Origin: Aromatoleum toluvorans
Lineage (GTDB): Bacteria; Pseudomonadota; Gammaproteobacteria; Burkholderiales; Rhodocyclaceae
NCBI RefSeq assembly: GCF_012910905.1
Contig: NZ_WTVN01000018.1
Location: 1 to 64,000 of the forward strand
Direction of reading: 5' to 3'
DNA: 64,000 bases
Under the pieces are notes generated by a model. That model saw only the letters and a list, made by a program, of their open reading frames with translations. It searched no databases and had not been told where the DNA came from. Shown here in pieces: positions 23,647 through 30,291 of the stretch (its first letter is position 1; each line of letters starts with the position of its first letter). The position numbers were made by a program, and so were the translations under genes.

Positions 23647-24441
23647 TCAAGCTTGCGCGAGCCCGTTCGTGATTTTTTCGCCGGTCGGTGCGTCGTCCCA
23701 TCGCAGCGAACGGTAGTCGAGGTCTCGCGCCAGGGCCGGTTTGATGACCGCGAAATAGGGTGACACGTCGAAGTCGCGCGGCGCGAACAGGCTGTGATGG
23801 CGCACGTGCAGAAGCTCCTCGACACAGCCCAGGCAGGCTGGGTCGCGGCTCGCGCGGCGCGTCACGATCGGCAGGATCGGGTAGCGTACCGACTGAAATG
23901 CCTGTGCGATCAGGGTGGAGCAGATTGCGCGGGTCGGATCGCCGCTGCCCAGCGCGAGCATCCGCCGCCGGAAACGTTGCGGGACCGGCGGCGTCGGCAG
24001 CAGATACCGGGCGAGATCGAAAACGTTGCGTAAGTCGTACTGATGGCCGATGCGTTCGATCGCATAGGTGACGACCCGGCGACAATCCTCTTCCATCAAG
24101 CCGCTCGGGCGGCAGATGCGGGTGTGCAGCCCGGCGAACTCCTCGACGCCGACGCTGCGCACACCTGCCACGATGTCGGCCTCGACGAAGCAATGGCCGC
24201 GCGGCGCGCGCCCGCTCAGCGCGTCGCCGACGTACAGCGCCGCATGCGACCACGTCGACTGCGTCAGATACTTGATCGCGGTGCTGACGCGCGAATGCCC
24301 TTCGACCAGCAACACGTCGCCTGGCCGAAGACAGACGAGCAGTTCCTCGGCCGGCGTCGGCTGCGAGAGGGTGTGGACGTGGATGGGGCGGGTCAGCGCG
24401 CGCCCGAGCCAGCGGCCCATCCGGTCGAACAGGAATCCCAT
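23647..24441 (-). CDS. YiiX/YebB-like NlpC/P60-type cysteine hydrolase
   Basis: A 264-residue protein with permuted papain-like features: LRPGDVLLVEGHSRVSTAIK, the histidine in QSTWSHAALYVGD, and the catalytic-type cysteine in RAICSTLIAQAFQSV. This order fits YiiX/YebB-like enzymes, whose substrates (peptidoglycan, lipid or amide bonds) are uncertain. No signal peptide is evident. It is the last gene of the seven-gene run headed by the NPCAAK-repeat cytochrome, 29 bp after the anti-sigma gene. The in-frame extension upstream of MGFLFDRMG overlaps that gene and is rejected. Confidence 0.78.
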   Translation of the reverse strand: MGFLFDRMGRWLGRALTRPIHVHTLSQPTPAEELLVCLRPGDVLLVEGHSRVSTAIKYLTQSTWSHAALYVGDALSGRAPRGHCFVEADIVAGVRSVGVEEFAGLHTRICRPSGLMEEDCRRVVTYAIERIGHQYDLRNVFDLARYLLPTPPVPQRFRRRMLALGSGDPTRAICSTLIAQAFQSVRYPILPIVTRRASRDPACLGCVEELLHVRHHSLFAPRDFDVSPYFAVIKPALARDLDYRSLRWDDAPTGEKITNGLAQA

Positions 24442-24470
24442 CGCGCGTGCCTCGGACAGGGCAGGGCGGA

Positions 24471-24662
24471 TCAGGGCTCGCTGCCGGAATCGCCTTCGCG
24501 CAGGCGTCGTGTGGCCTTGCGCAGGAATTCGAGGTGCTTGCCGTAATTGGTGCAACCGCTGCATGCCATCGTGTGCAGCAGCAGCGCGAGGCGCTCGCGC
24601 AGCGTCAATGCGCGCTCATGGCTTTCGGAAATGAGTCGGGTTACCTCCTTGCAGTTCATCAT
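24471..24662 (-). CDS. Zinc-binding anti-sigma factor (zf-HC2 type)
   Basis: A 63-residue protein with the zinc anti-sigma motif HTMACSGC (His-x3-Cys-x2-Cys) near residues 30-37 and an additional N-terminal cysteine (MNCKEV). This is the pattern of soluble ZAS-type anti-sigma factors, where zinc or thiol chemistry releases the partner sigma factor. The ATG overlaps the stop of the sigma gene by 4 bp, the standard arrangement for a sigma/anti-sigma pair. No membrane helix is present, so the signal is probably cytoplasmic (metal, thiol oxidation or electrophile). Confidence 0.85.
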   Translation of the reverse strand: MMNCKEVTRLISESHERALTLRERLALLLHTMACSGCTNYGKHLEFLRKATRRLREGDSGSEP

Positions 24663-25273
24663 GTGACGGTCTCCCCCTGGAACCAGCGGTTTTCGAGACA
24701 TTCCCGCAGTCCGAGACGGGCGCGGTGCAGGATCACCCAGCAGTTGCGATCGGTGATGCCGAGCCGGCGGCAGATCTCGCCGGTCTCCAGCTCGAGGAAT
24801 TCCCGCATCATGTAGACGCGGGCGATGCGGTCCGGCAGATGGTCGAGGCAGGCCTCGAATACCGCCCAGAATTGCCGCTGCGAGAACGAGGCTTCCGGAT
24901 CGGCCCACGTGGCCGGGCGGTCCTCGGGGTTCCAGAAGCCGCGCTTGTCGAACAGGGCGTCGAAGTCCTGGAGTTCCCCGTCGTCGTCGGTGGCCTGGAT
25001 GAGGTCCGAGCCGCAGATCTCGCGCGACGAAGCGCGGATGTGATCGACGATCTTGTTGCGCAGGATTGCGAACATCCAGGTCTTCAGCGCCGCCCGCCCG
25101 GCGAAGCCGTTGGCATTGGCCATCGCGGCGATGAGCGCTTCCTGCACCATGTCTTCCGCCGCTCCCGCATCACGCAGCTGCAGTTTCGCGAAGCGCAGCA
25201 TGTCGCGGCGGATCGCGATGATGGACGGATCGTCCCACAGGATTCCCGTCGTCAGGCCCTCGCTCTGGTTCAT
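24659..25273 (-). CDS. ECF-type RNA polymerase sigma factor (TIGR02943-like)
   Basis: A 204-residue sigma-70 family factor. Region 2 includes AAEDMVQEALIAAMAN and ALKTWMFAILRNKIVDHIRA. Region 4 includes LPDRIARVYMMREFLELETG and EICRRLGITDRNCWVILHRA, with the NCWV-LxRAR phrase characteristic of the TIGR02943 group. A strong ribosome-binding site (gggagga) precedes the ATG, which overlaps the nrtS-like stop by 4 bp. It is followed by a zinc anti-sigma gene. The operon carries the TGTAAGGA/GACTAA motif upstream, and five more units share it, so this factor is the natural candidate for reading it. Confidence 0.93.
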   Translation of the reverse strand: MNQSEGLTTGILWDDPSIIAIRRDMLRFAKLQLRDAGAAEDMVQEALIAAMANANGFAGRAALKTWMFAILRNKIVDHIRASSREICGSDLIQATDDDGELQDFDALFDKRGFWNPEDRPATWADPEASFSQRQFWAVFEACLDHLPDRIARVYMMREFLELETGEICRRLGITDRNCWVILHRARLGLRECLENRWFQGETVT

Positions 25274-25509
25274 CGCGTATTCCTCCCGCATTCCCGGGTC
25301 GCATTGAGTGCAGCACTGTAGCTGGACACGCAATACGGCACCAGAAAATTCAGCAGGCCGCGGCCCCAATCGATCGCCCCTCCGTCAAGCAGGACGCCTC
25401 CCTGGTTGACCCCGTTCAGCACCACGCCGACCGTCAGCGACACCTTCAGTGCCGTGCAGACAATTTCGGGCCGGCAGGCCGCACATAGCACCGCGACCGG
25501 ACGACTCAT
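25270..25509 (-). CDS. NrtS-like small membrane protein (nitrate/nitrite transporter family)
   Basis: A 79-residue protein with two hydrophobic segments: TALKVSLTVGVVLNGVNQGG and GRGLLNFLVPYCVSSYSAAL. The NGVNQGG...DWGRGLLNFLVPYCVSSYSA pattern matches the NrtS family, described as small nitrate/nitrite transporters. Cysteines at CAACRP near the N-terminus are additional. The ATG overlaps the HD-GYP stop by 4 bp and its stop overlaps the sigma start by 4 bp. The role of a nitrate carrier inside a sigma-factor operon is unclear; another small anion is possible. Confidence 0.72.
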   Translation of the reverse strand: MSRPVAVLCAACRPEIVCTALKVSLTVGVVLNGVNQGGVLLDGGAIDWGRGLLNFLVPYCVSSYSAALNATRECGRNTR

Positions 25510-26447
25510 GCCGGACAGCTCTGCGGCAGGCTGTCGAGGAGATCCTGCAGCGGGACGCGGCCGGCGGCGGACTGCACGACGCGCGCGATGAGCGCGATGT
25601 CGGCGGCCGGCACCAGCGCGCGCGCGTCGCCCCTGCGCCCGGTCGATGCGACGCCCAGCGTCCCCTCGGGCTTCGCCGTGACGCGGTACTCGCCGCCGCA
25701 GGAGCGGCAATGCACGACGTCGCCGGGCGCGCTGGCGCGCGTGAGCACGAGCGTCGGCCCGCACATCAGGCAGCTTTGCAGGGGAATGCCGTCGTCGCTG
25801 TGGCCGACGATGTGCGCGAGCACGCCGCTGTCGGCGAGTGCGAGAAAGTGGGTGCCCAGGCCAGTGTCGAACTGCGTGCCCAGATGTGCGCCGACGATGT
25901 CGAGCGCGGTATCGATGGGCATGCCGACACGGTAGGGACGGGTGCTCGTCATCGCATCGAAGGCATCGCAGATTGCCACCAGGCGGGCGTCGAGCGGGAT
26001 CTCGTCACCCGGCAGGCCGCGCGGGTAGCCGCGGCCGTCGGGACGCTCGTGGTGCGATTCGACGGTCGGCAGCACCAGGGCGGCGAGCGGATGCGCCGCG
26101 AGCAGCCGTGCGCCGATCTCCGGGTGCGTGCGGATCGTGGCGAGCTCGTCGGCGTCGAGACTGGCCGGCTTTCTCAGGATCGCATCGGGAATGCCGATCT
26201 TGCCCAGGTCGTGCAGGAAACCGCCGATCGTCACGCGCGCGACCTCCGCATAACCGAGGCCGGCCTTCTCCGCAAGCAGCTCGGCATAGCGCGAGACGCG
26301 CCACAGGTGCCCGCCGGTATAGGGGTCGCGCGCCTCGACGATCCACGCGATCACCAGCAGGCTGGCAAGCAGCTCATGCTCGCGGTCGGCGCCGGGGGCG
26401 TGGGACGGCGGCGCGATCCATCGCCCGAATGCATTACGGATGTTCAT
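25506..26447 (-). CDS. HD-GYP domain phosphodiesterase with C-terminal zinc ribbon
   Basis: A 313-residue protein. The HD-GYP domain occupies about residues 25-205, with HDLGKIGIPD (His79-Asp80) and HHERPDGRGYP (132-142), the residues expected for an active cyclic-di-GMP phosphodiesterase. A zinc-ribbon-like module follows with Cys216, Cys219, Cys237 and Cys240 (CLMCG and CRSCGGEY). No receiver or membrane domain is present. It heads the part of the operon that runs into nrtS, sigma and anti-sigma by 4-bp overlaps. The ribbon may bind zinc or sense metal or redox state, which is inference. Confidence 0.87.
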   Translation of the reverse strand: MNIRNAFGRWIAPPSHAPGADREHELLASLLVIAWIVEARDPYTGGHLWRVSRYAELLAEKAGLGYAEVARVTIGGFLHDLGKIGIPDAILRKPASLDADELATIRTHPEIGARLLAAHPLAALVLPTVESHHERPDGRGYPRGLPGDEIPLDARLVAICDAFDAMTSTRPYRVGMPIDTALDIVGAHLGTQFDTGLGTHFLALADSGVLAHIVGHSDDGIPLQSCLMCGPTLVLTRASAPGDVVHCRSCGGEYRVTAKPEGTLGVASTGRRGDARALVPAADIALIARVVQSAAGRVPLQDLLDSLPQSCPA

Positions 26448-26510
26448 CGTGTTCTCCTCCCCGATTCGTCGCGCGAGGATGGGGCCACCTTACGGGGGCG
26501 CGGGAACTTC

Positions 26511-27305
26511 TCATCGCACTTCGCGTAGCGCCGCTACCAGCTGCTCGACCGATACCGGCAGATAGCCGGTGATCTCGAGCGCACGATCCTCGAAGACATC
26601 CTCATCCGGGCGCGCACGCAGACGGGCCGCGATGACCGCGTCGCGATGCCGCAGGATGCCTTCGATCCACGGCCGGTAGAGGCGCAGCATCGCGCCCAGC
26701 CAGCGGTTCGCCGGCCACGATGGCCAGGCGTGGTCGATCTCGAATCGTCCGAGCATGCGGATGACGTCCTCGGCCGGATACCAGGTTTCGCCCGTGACCC
26801 AGCGGTTGGTCGCGAACAGGCCGATCGGCTCGCCCCAGGCGTCCATCGAGACCGCGACGAGGTGGCTGATCGCGTCGTCGCCGGCGGGCCAGGGCTCGGC
26901 CGCTGCATGGAACGCGAATGGTGCCACGTCCGCCGGCATGCCGCCCGCACGCAGGAAAGTATGGAAGTGGCCATGCTCCGCATCGCCGCGATGGGCGTGG
27001 TAGTAGTACTGCGCGTGCGTGTCGGTGTCGAACACGTCGTCCTGCGGGTAGTGCGCCATCTCGACGAATTCGCCCTGATCGCGCAGTACCTCGCCGACGA
27101 TGTTGAGGCCGCCCTTTGCCAGCACGCGCCGGCAGTCGAGCACCTCCCGGCCGGCGTCGAGCAGTTCGCGCCGGGTTTGCAGGTCGAGCTCGTGGAAGGC
27201 CGGCAGGTAGTGCGACAGCGGCGGTGGTGCGGACGGGCCGGCGAGCTCCGCCCCGTCCACCGACGGAGCCGGCACCGGCCCGTAATCGGTGGCGACGGCG
27301 ATCAT
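26511..27305 (-). CDS. Histidine-rich protein of unknown function coupled to the repeat cytochrome
   Basis: A 264-residue soluble-looking protein starting MIAVATDYGPVPAPSVDGAE. I do not recognise its family with confidence. The middle is rich in histidine and acidic residues: His85, His97, His103, His105, His111, His113 and His115 within MAHYPQDD...THAQYYYHAHRGDAE and GHFHTF, which looks metal-binding. Tryptophans are abundant in the C-terminal half. There is no signal peptide. The ATG overlaps the stop of the NPCAAK-repeat cytochrome gene by 4 bp, so both are made from one message. It is 63 bp upstream of the HD-GYP gene. Confidence 0.75.
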   Translation of the reverse strand: MIAVATDYGPVPAPSVDGAELAGPSAPPPLSHYLPAFHELDLQTRRELLDAGREVLDCRRVLAKGGLNIVGEVLRDQGEFVEMAHYPQDDVFDTDTHAQYYYHAHRGDAEHGHFHTFLRAGGMPADVAPFAFHAAAEPWPAGDDAISHLVAVSMDAWGEPIGLFATNRWVTGETWYPAEDVIRMLGRFEIDHAWPSWPANRWLGAMLRLYRPWIEGILRHRDAVIAARLRARPDEDVFEDRALEITGYLPVSVEQLVAALREVR

Positions 27306-27964
27306 TTTGCCGCGCAGGGATTCCTGGCTGCGCAGGGGTTTTTCGCTGCGCACGGGTTCTTCGCGGCACACGGATTCTTCGCCGCACAGGGGTTCTTCTT
27401 CATGTGCTCCTTGTAGCCCTTCTGCTGTTCTTCCGTGTACGCGACCAGAGCCGCGAGGTCCCTGGACTTCCAGTCGAGCGGCTTGCCGGCCATCGGCGTC
27501 GCGATGCATAACTGCACCATCTCGTCGAGATGGATCTGCTTCATGCCGGCCGTGTTCACCGCCATTTCGACCCGGTGCGGATAGGGTTTGGCGAAGCTCG
27601 CCTTGTAGGCGGCGTAATCCGTGTGGCAGGTCGCACACGAGCTGTTGTTGGTCGACAGGCTCTTGTCGGAAAAGAGCTTCTGGCCGGCAGCGACGAGCTC
27701 GGCGTGGTTGCCCTTGTAGGGCTTGTAGCCCGCCGGACGCTGCAGGGCCTTCGCCGCGCAGGGATTCTTCGCGGCACACGGATTCTTAGCGGCGCATGGA
27801 TTGGCCGCGCAGGGGTTCGCGGCGCGCGGCGCCTGGCTTCCCGCTGCGCAAGGATTGCCGGCTGCGAAAGCCGCTAGCGGCAGGCCGAGGGCGGCACTGA
27901 TCAGGCCGGCGGAAACTCTCGCGGCGAAGGTGCGACCGGTACGACACGTATTGGCGTGGTTCAT
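27302..27964 (-). CDS. Cytochrome c with NPCAAK cysteine repeats at both ends
   Basis: A 220-residue exported protein. A signal peptide covers about residues 1-35. Five cysteines of the form NPCAA(K) occur at 39, 52, 57, 63 and 69; a class I-like haem c site CATCH sits at 110-114; possible distal methionines lie at 135-158 (ATPMAGKPLDW); five more NPCAAK/R units end the protein (Cys193, 199, 205, 211, 217). The cysteine tails could bind metals or form disulfide meshes; neither is shown. A ggaggga site precedes the ATG, and an ECF-type promoter lies about 75-102 bp upstream. It heads the seven-gene sigma-factor operon. Confidence 0.88.
   Translation of the reverse strand: MNHANTCRTGRTFAARVSAGLISAALGLPLAAFAAGNPCAAGSQAPRAANPCAANPCAAKNPCAAKNPCAAKALQRPAGYKPYKGNHAELVAAGQKLFSDKSLSTNNSSCATCHTDYAAYKASFAKPYPHRVEMAVNTAGMKQIHLDEMVQLCIATPMAGKPLDWKSRDLAALVAYTEEQQKGYKEHMKKNPCAAKNPCAAKNPCAAKNPCAARNPCAAK
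27305..27394 (-). repeat. 18-bp tandem repeat encoding the C-terminal NPCAAK units
   Basis: Five in-frame 18-bp units, each encoding NPCAAK or NPCAAR, run to the stop codon. Unit number can change without breaking the frame. Confidence 0.85.
27749..27817 (-). repeat. Tandem repeat encoding the N-terminal NPCAA(K) units
   Basis: Four adjacent in-frame units (one 15 bp, the others 18 bp) encode NPCAA, NPCAAK, NPCAAK and NPCAAK just after the signal peptide; an isolated fifth unit lies further upstream. Confidence 0.8.
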
Positions 27965-28037
27965 GGAAACGTCCCTCCATCATCAGGTGAATTTTTATGC
28001 ACGACAAACCGTCTGCCGAAGCAGATGGTCCTTTGAG

Positions 28038-28066
28038 TTAGTCGCGTCCGGCGGTGAGTCCTTACA
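28038..28066 (-). promoter_or_regulatory. ECF-type promoter motif of the repeat-cytochrome/sigma operon
   Basis: On the minus strand TGTAAGGA (28066-28059), 15 bp, GACTAA (28043-28038). The operon includes the sigma gene, so this would be an autoregulatory site. Confidence 0.75.
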
Positions 28067-28116
28067 GCCGGGATACTTTTTTTTGCGCTTCTCTTTGCGG
28101 CCGGAAGCCGACCCGA

Positions 28117-28145
28117 TGTAAGGACGGGGGCGCCACAACGACCAA
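28117..28145 (+). promoter_or_regulatory. ECF-type promoter motif of the DUF3179 gene
   Basis: TGTAAGGA (28117-28124), 15 bp, GACCAA (28140-28145). It diverges from the cytochrome-operon motif, with 50 bp between the two upstream boxes. Confidence 0.7.
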
Positions 28146-28186
28146 TCAGGAGGATGAGGACTTCCGGCGAACGGACGGGGGTATTG

Positions 28187-29128
28187 ATGAAGTACACGCA
28201 TGTCCGCCACTTCGCCGTCGCGCTGATCGCCCTTGCGGTGTCGGCGTCGGGAGGGGCGGTCGAACGCAACGGCTTCCGGCTCGACGGGGCCGCCGTTCCG
28301 GTCGACGAGATCCTTCCGGGCGGCCCGGCGCGCGACGGCATTCCCGCAATCGACCACCCGCGCTTCGTGCCCGCGGCACAGGCGCGCCACGTCAAGCCCG
28401 GGGATCGCGTGCTCGGCGTCGTGCGCGGAGAGATTTCGCGCGCCTATCCGATCGCGATCCTCAACTGGCACGAGGTCGTCAATGACCGCTTCGGCGACGA
28501 GGCGGTTGTCGTCACCTTCTGCCCGCTGTGCGGCACCGGCATGGCGTTTGCGGCACGTATTGCGGGGCGGGATCTGTCGTTCGGCGTGTCGGGGCTGCTC
28601 TACAACAGCGACGTGTTGCTCTACGACCGGCAGACCGAGTCGCTGTGGTCGCAGATCATGGCGCAGGCCGTCACCGGACCGCTGCGCGGACAGCGCCTTG
28701 TCTTCCTCGCCACCGCGCACACGACCTGGGCCGAGTGGCGTGCGCGCCATCCCGCGACCGATGTCCTGTCCGCCGACACCGGCTACGGCCGCGACTACGC
28801 GCGCGACCCCTATGCCGGCTACCGCGAGAGCCCCGATCTGATGTTCCCCGTCGCGACGCAGGACAAGCGCCTGCATCCGAAGGAGCAGGTGATCGGCCTG
28901 ACACTTGGCGGCGAGCACAAGGCCTACCCGTTTTCGGCCCTTGCGCGGGCCGGCCGGCGCGTCCTCGACGATCGCGTCGGCGGCCAGGCGATCCGCGTCG
29001 AGTTCGATGCCGAGGCGCGTACCGGGCGGGTGCTCGACGCCGACGGACGCGAGTTGCCCAGCGTGACCGCGTTCTGGTTCGCGTGGCTCGCCTTTCATCC
29101 GCAAACGGCGCTCTACGAGGGCAAATGA
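28187..29128 (+). CDS. Exported DUF3179-domain protein
   Basis: A 313-residue protein with a signal peptide (MKYTHVRHFAVALIALAVSA) and a DUF3179 domain. The domain contains the cysteine pair in VVTFCPLCGTGMAFAARI, plus NWHEVVNDRF and the SGLLYNSDVLLYDRQTESLW phrase typical of this family. The function of DUF3179 is unknown; the CPLCG motif suggests metal or redox chemistry in the periplasm. An ATG 33 bp upstream has aggagg directly abutting it, which is too close, so the start giving the signal peptide was preferred. The gene has its own ECF-type promoter. Confidence 0.85.
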   Translation: MKYTHVRHFAVALIALAVSASGGAVERNGFRLDGAAVPVDEILPGGPARDGIPAIDHPRFVPAAQARHVKPGDRVLGVVRGEISRAYPIAILNWHEVVNDRFGDEAVVVTFCPLCGTGMAFAARIAGRDLSFGVSGLLYNSDVLLYDRQTESLWSQIMAQAVTGPLRGQRLVFLATAHTTWAEWRARHPATDVLSADTGYGRDYARDPYAGYRESPDLMFPVATQDKRLHPKEQVIGLTLGGEHKAYPFSALARAGRRVLDDRVGGQAIRVEFDAEARTGRVLDADGRELPSVTAFWFAWLAFHPQTALYEGK

Positions 29129-29157
29129 AGGCCGCGTCGCGACGCGTTTCACATCGC

Positions 29158-29188
29158 TTGACTCCGTAGTTGACTGCGGAGGTACGGT
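29158..29188 (+). promoter_or_regulatory. MerR-type promoter/operator for merF
   Basis: TTGACT, a 19-bp spacer, TACGGT. The spacer holds the dyad CTCCGTAG-TTGA-CTGCGGAG, as in mer promoters that MerR untwists on Hg(II) binding. Confidence 0.85.
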
Positions 29189-29233
29189 TGGCGAACGGAG
29201 AAGGATCGTCGAGGGCGAGAGGAGTTTGAAACC

Positions 29234-29500
29234 ATGAAAACCCGTACCTTGCTGCGAACGGGCATTGCCGGATCGGCGGTCGCGGCCGTGTGCTGCGCCA
29301 CGCCGGTTCTCGTGATTCTGCTGGGGGCCGTGGGGCTCTCCGCATGGGTCGGCTGGCTCGATTACGTGTTGATGCCGGCGATGATGGCCTTCGTCGGCGT
29401 CACGCTCTACGCGCTGCGGCGGCAGCGGATGGAAAACGCCTGTTGTGAGCCTGAAACCGAACTCGGGCCGGACTGGAAAAAGGGGATTTCAAATGAATGA
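29234..29500 (+). CDS. merF: Mercury transport protein MerF
   Basis: An 88-residue inner-membrane Hg(II) transporter with two helices. The cysteine pair in VAAVCCATPVLVILLGAVGL lies in the first helix and the second pair in RMENACCEPE follows the second helix, as in known MerF. The family phrase TPVLVILLGAVGLSAW is clear. It is the first gene behind the MerR-type promoter at 29158 and is followed by an AhpD-like gene and a membrane protein in the same direction. Confidence 0.95.
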   Translation: MKTRTLLRTGIAGSAVAAVCCATPVLVILLGAVGLSAWVGWLDYVLMPAMMAFVGVTLYALRRQRMENACCEPETELGPDWKKGISNE

Positions 29501-29554
29501 GTGCGAAGCGCTCGTGTGCCATCCTGCGATTCCGTTTCGACCGGTGGCCCGACC

Positions 29555-30187
29555 ATGAAACCCGGCGGCTCCCGCATCCCGACCGACCCCCGGCACCGCT
29601 TTCCCTGGTACGCGCGCCTGGTGTTCGCCAACCAGCGCCGCCGCTACGGGTGCGAGCTCGAACCGGCACGCCTGTGGGCGCGCACGCCGAAGGTCTTCGC
29701 CGCGCTGTCGCTGCTCTACGGGGCGCTCGACCGGCGCCGCTCGCCCATCGAGCCCGCGCTGCGCTCGCTCATCACGGTGCGGGTGTCGCAAATCAACTGG
29801 TGTGCGTTCTGCGTGGATATCAATTCGGCCACCTGTCTCAAACGCGGCGTGAGCGAACCGCAGCTCGCCGAGCTCGCCGGGTTCGAGCAGTCGGCCCAAT
29901 TCGATGCGCGCCAGAAGGCGGCGCTTGCCTACGCGGAGGCCATGACGCGCACCGATGCCGGCGTGGACGACGCACTCATGGCACGCCTGAGGTCCCATTT
30001 CGGTGATGACGCGATCATCGAGCTGACGGCGCTCGTCGCCTTCCAGAACATGTCGAGCAAGTTCAACGCGGCGCTCGCGGTGGCGCCGCAAGGCTTCTGT
30101 CGAACCGGCGGCGGGCGCGCCGGCGCGACCGACTCGATACCGCACGCGGATTCGACTGCCGCAGGCGGCCATCAACACGGCAATTGA
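29555..30187 (+). CDS. AhpD-like carboxymuconolactone decarboxylase family protein in the merF unit
   Basis: A 210-residue helical protein. The AhpD-type site reads NWCAFCVDINSATCLKRG: the CxxC pair is kept, but the usual histidine four residues later is asparagine. A hydroperoxidase proton relay would therefore be altered. A GTG 54 bp upstream, directly after the merF stop, is an alternative start; the ATG chosen gives a compact N-terminus. A GHQHGN tail ends the protein. Its place behind merF suggests a role in thiol or mercury stress, which is inference. Confidence 0.75.
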   Translation: MKPGGSRIPTDPRHRFPWYARLVFANQRRRYGCELEPARLWARTPKVFAALSLLYGALDRRRSPIEPALRSLITVRVSQINWCAFCVDINSATCLKRGVSEPQLAELAGFEQSAQFDARQKAALAYAEAMTRTDAGVDDALMARLRSHFGDDAIIELTALVAFQNMSSKFNAALAVAPQGFCRTGGGRAGATDSIPHADSTAAGGHQHGN

Positions 30188-30198
30188 ACGGATGACCC

Positions 30199-30240
30199 CC
30201 GTTTCGCCCCGAGCTTGTCGAAGGGCCGGGCGTGGACGGT
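30199..30240. repeat. Degenerate copy of a palindromic intergenic repeat
   Basis: Contains GAGCTTGTCGAAGGGC with imperfect outer arms. It matches, in opposite orientation, the well-formed palindrome at 36991-37030. Confidence 0.55.
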
Positions 30241-30291
30241 TCGGCCCAAACGGTGCTTGACAGGGCCATCGCATCGAACGAGGAAGCAGCT

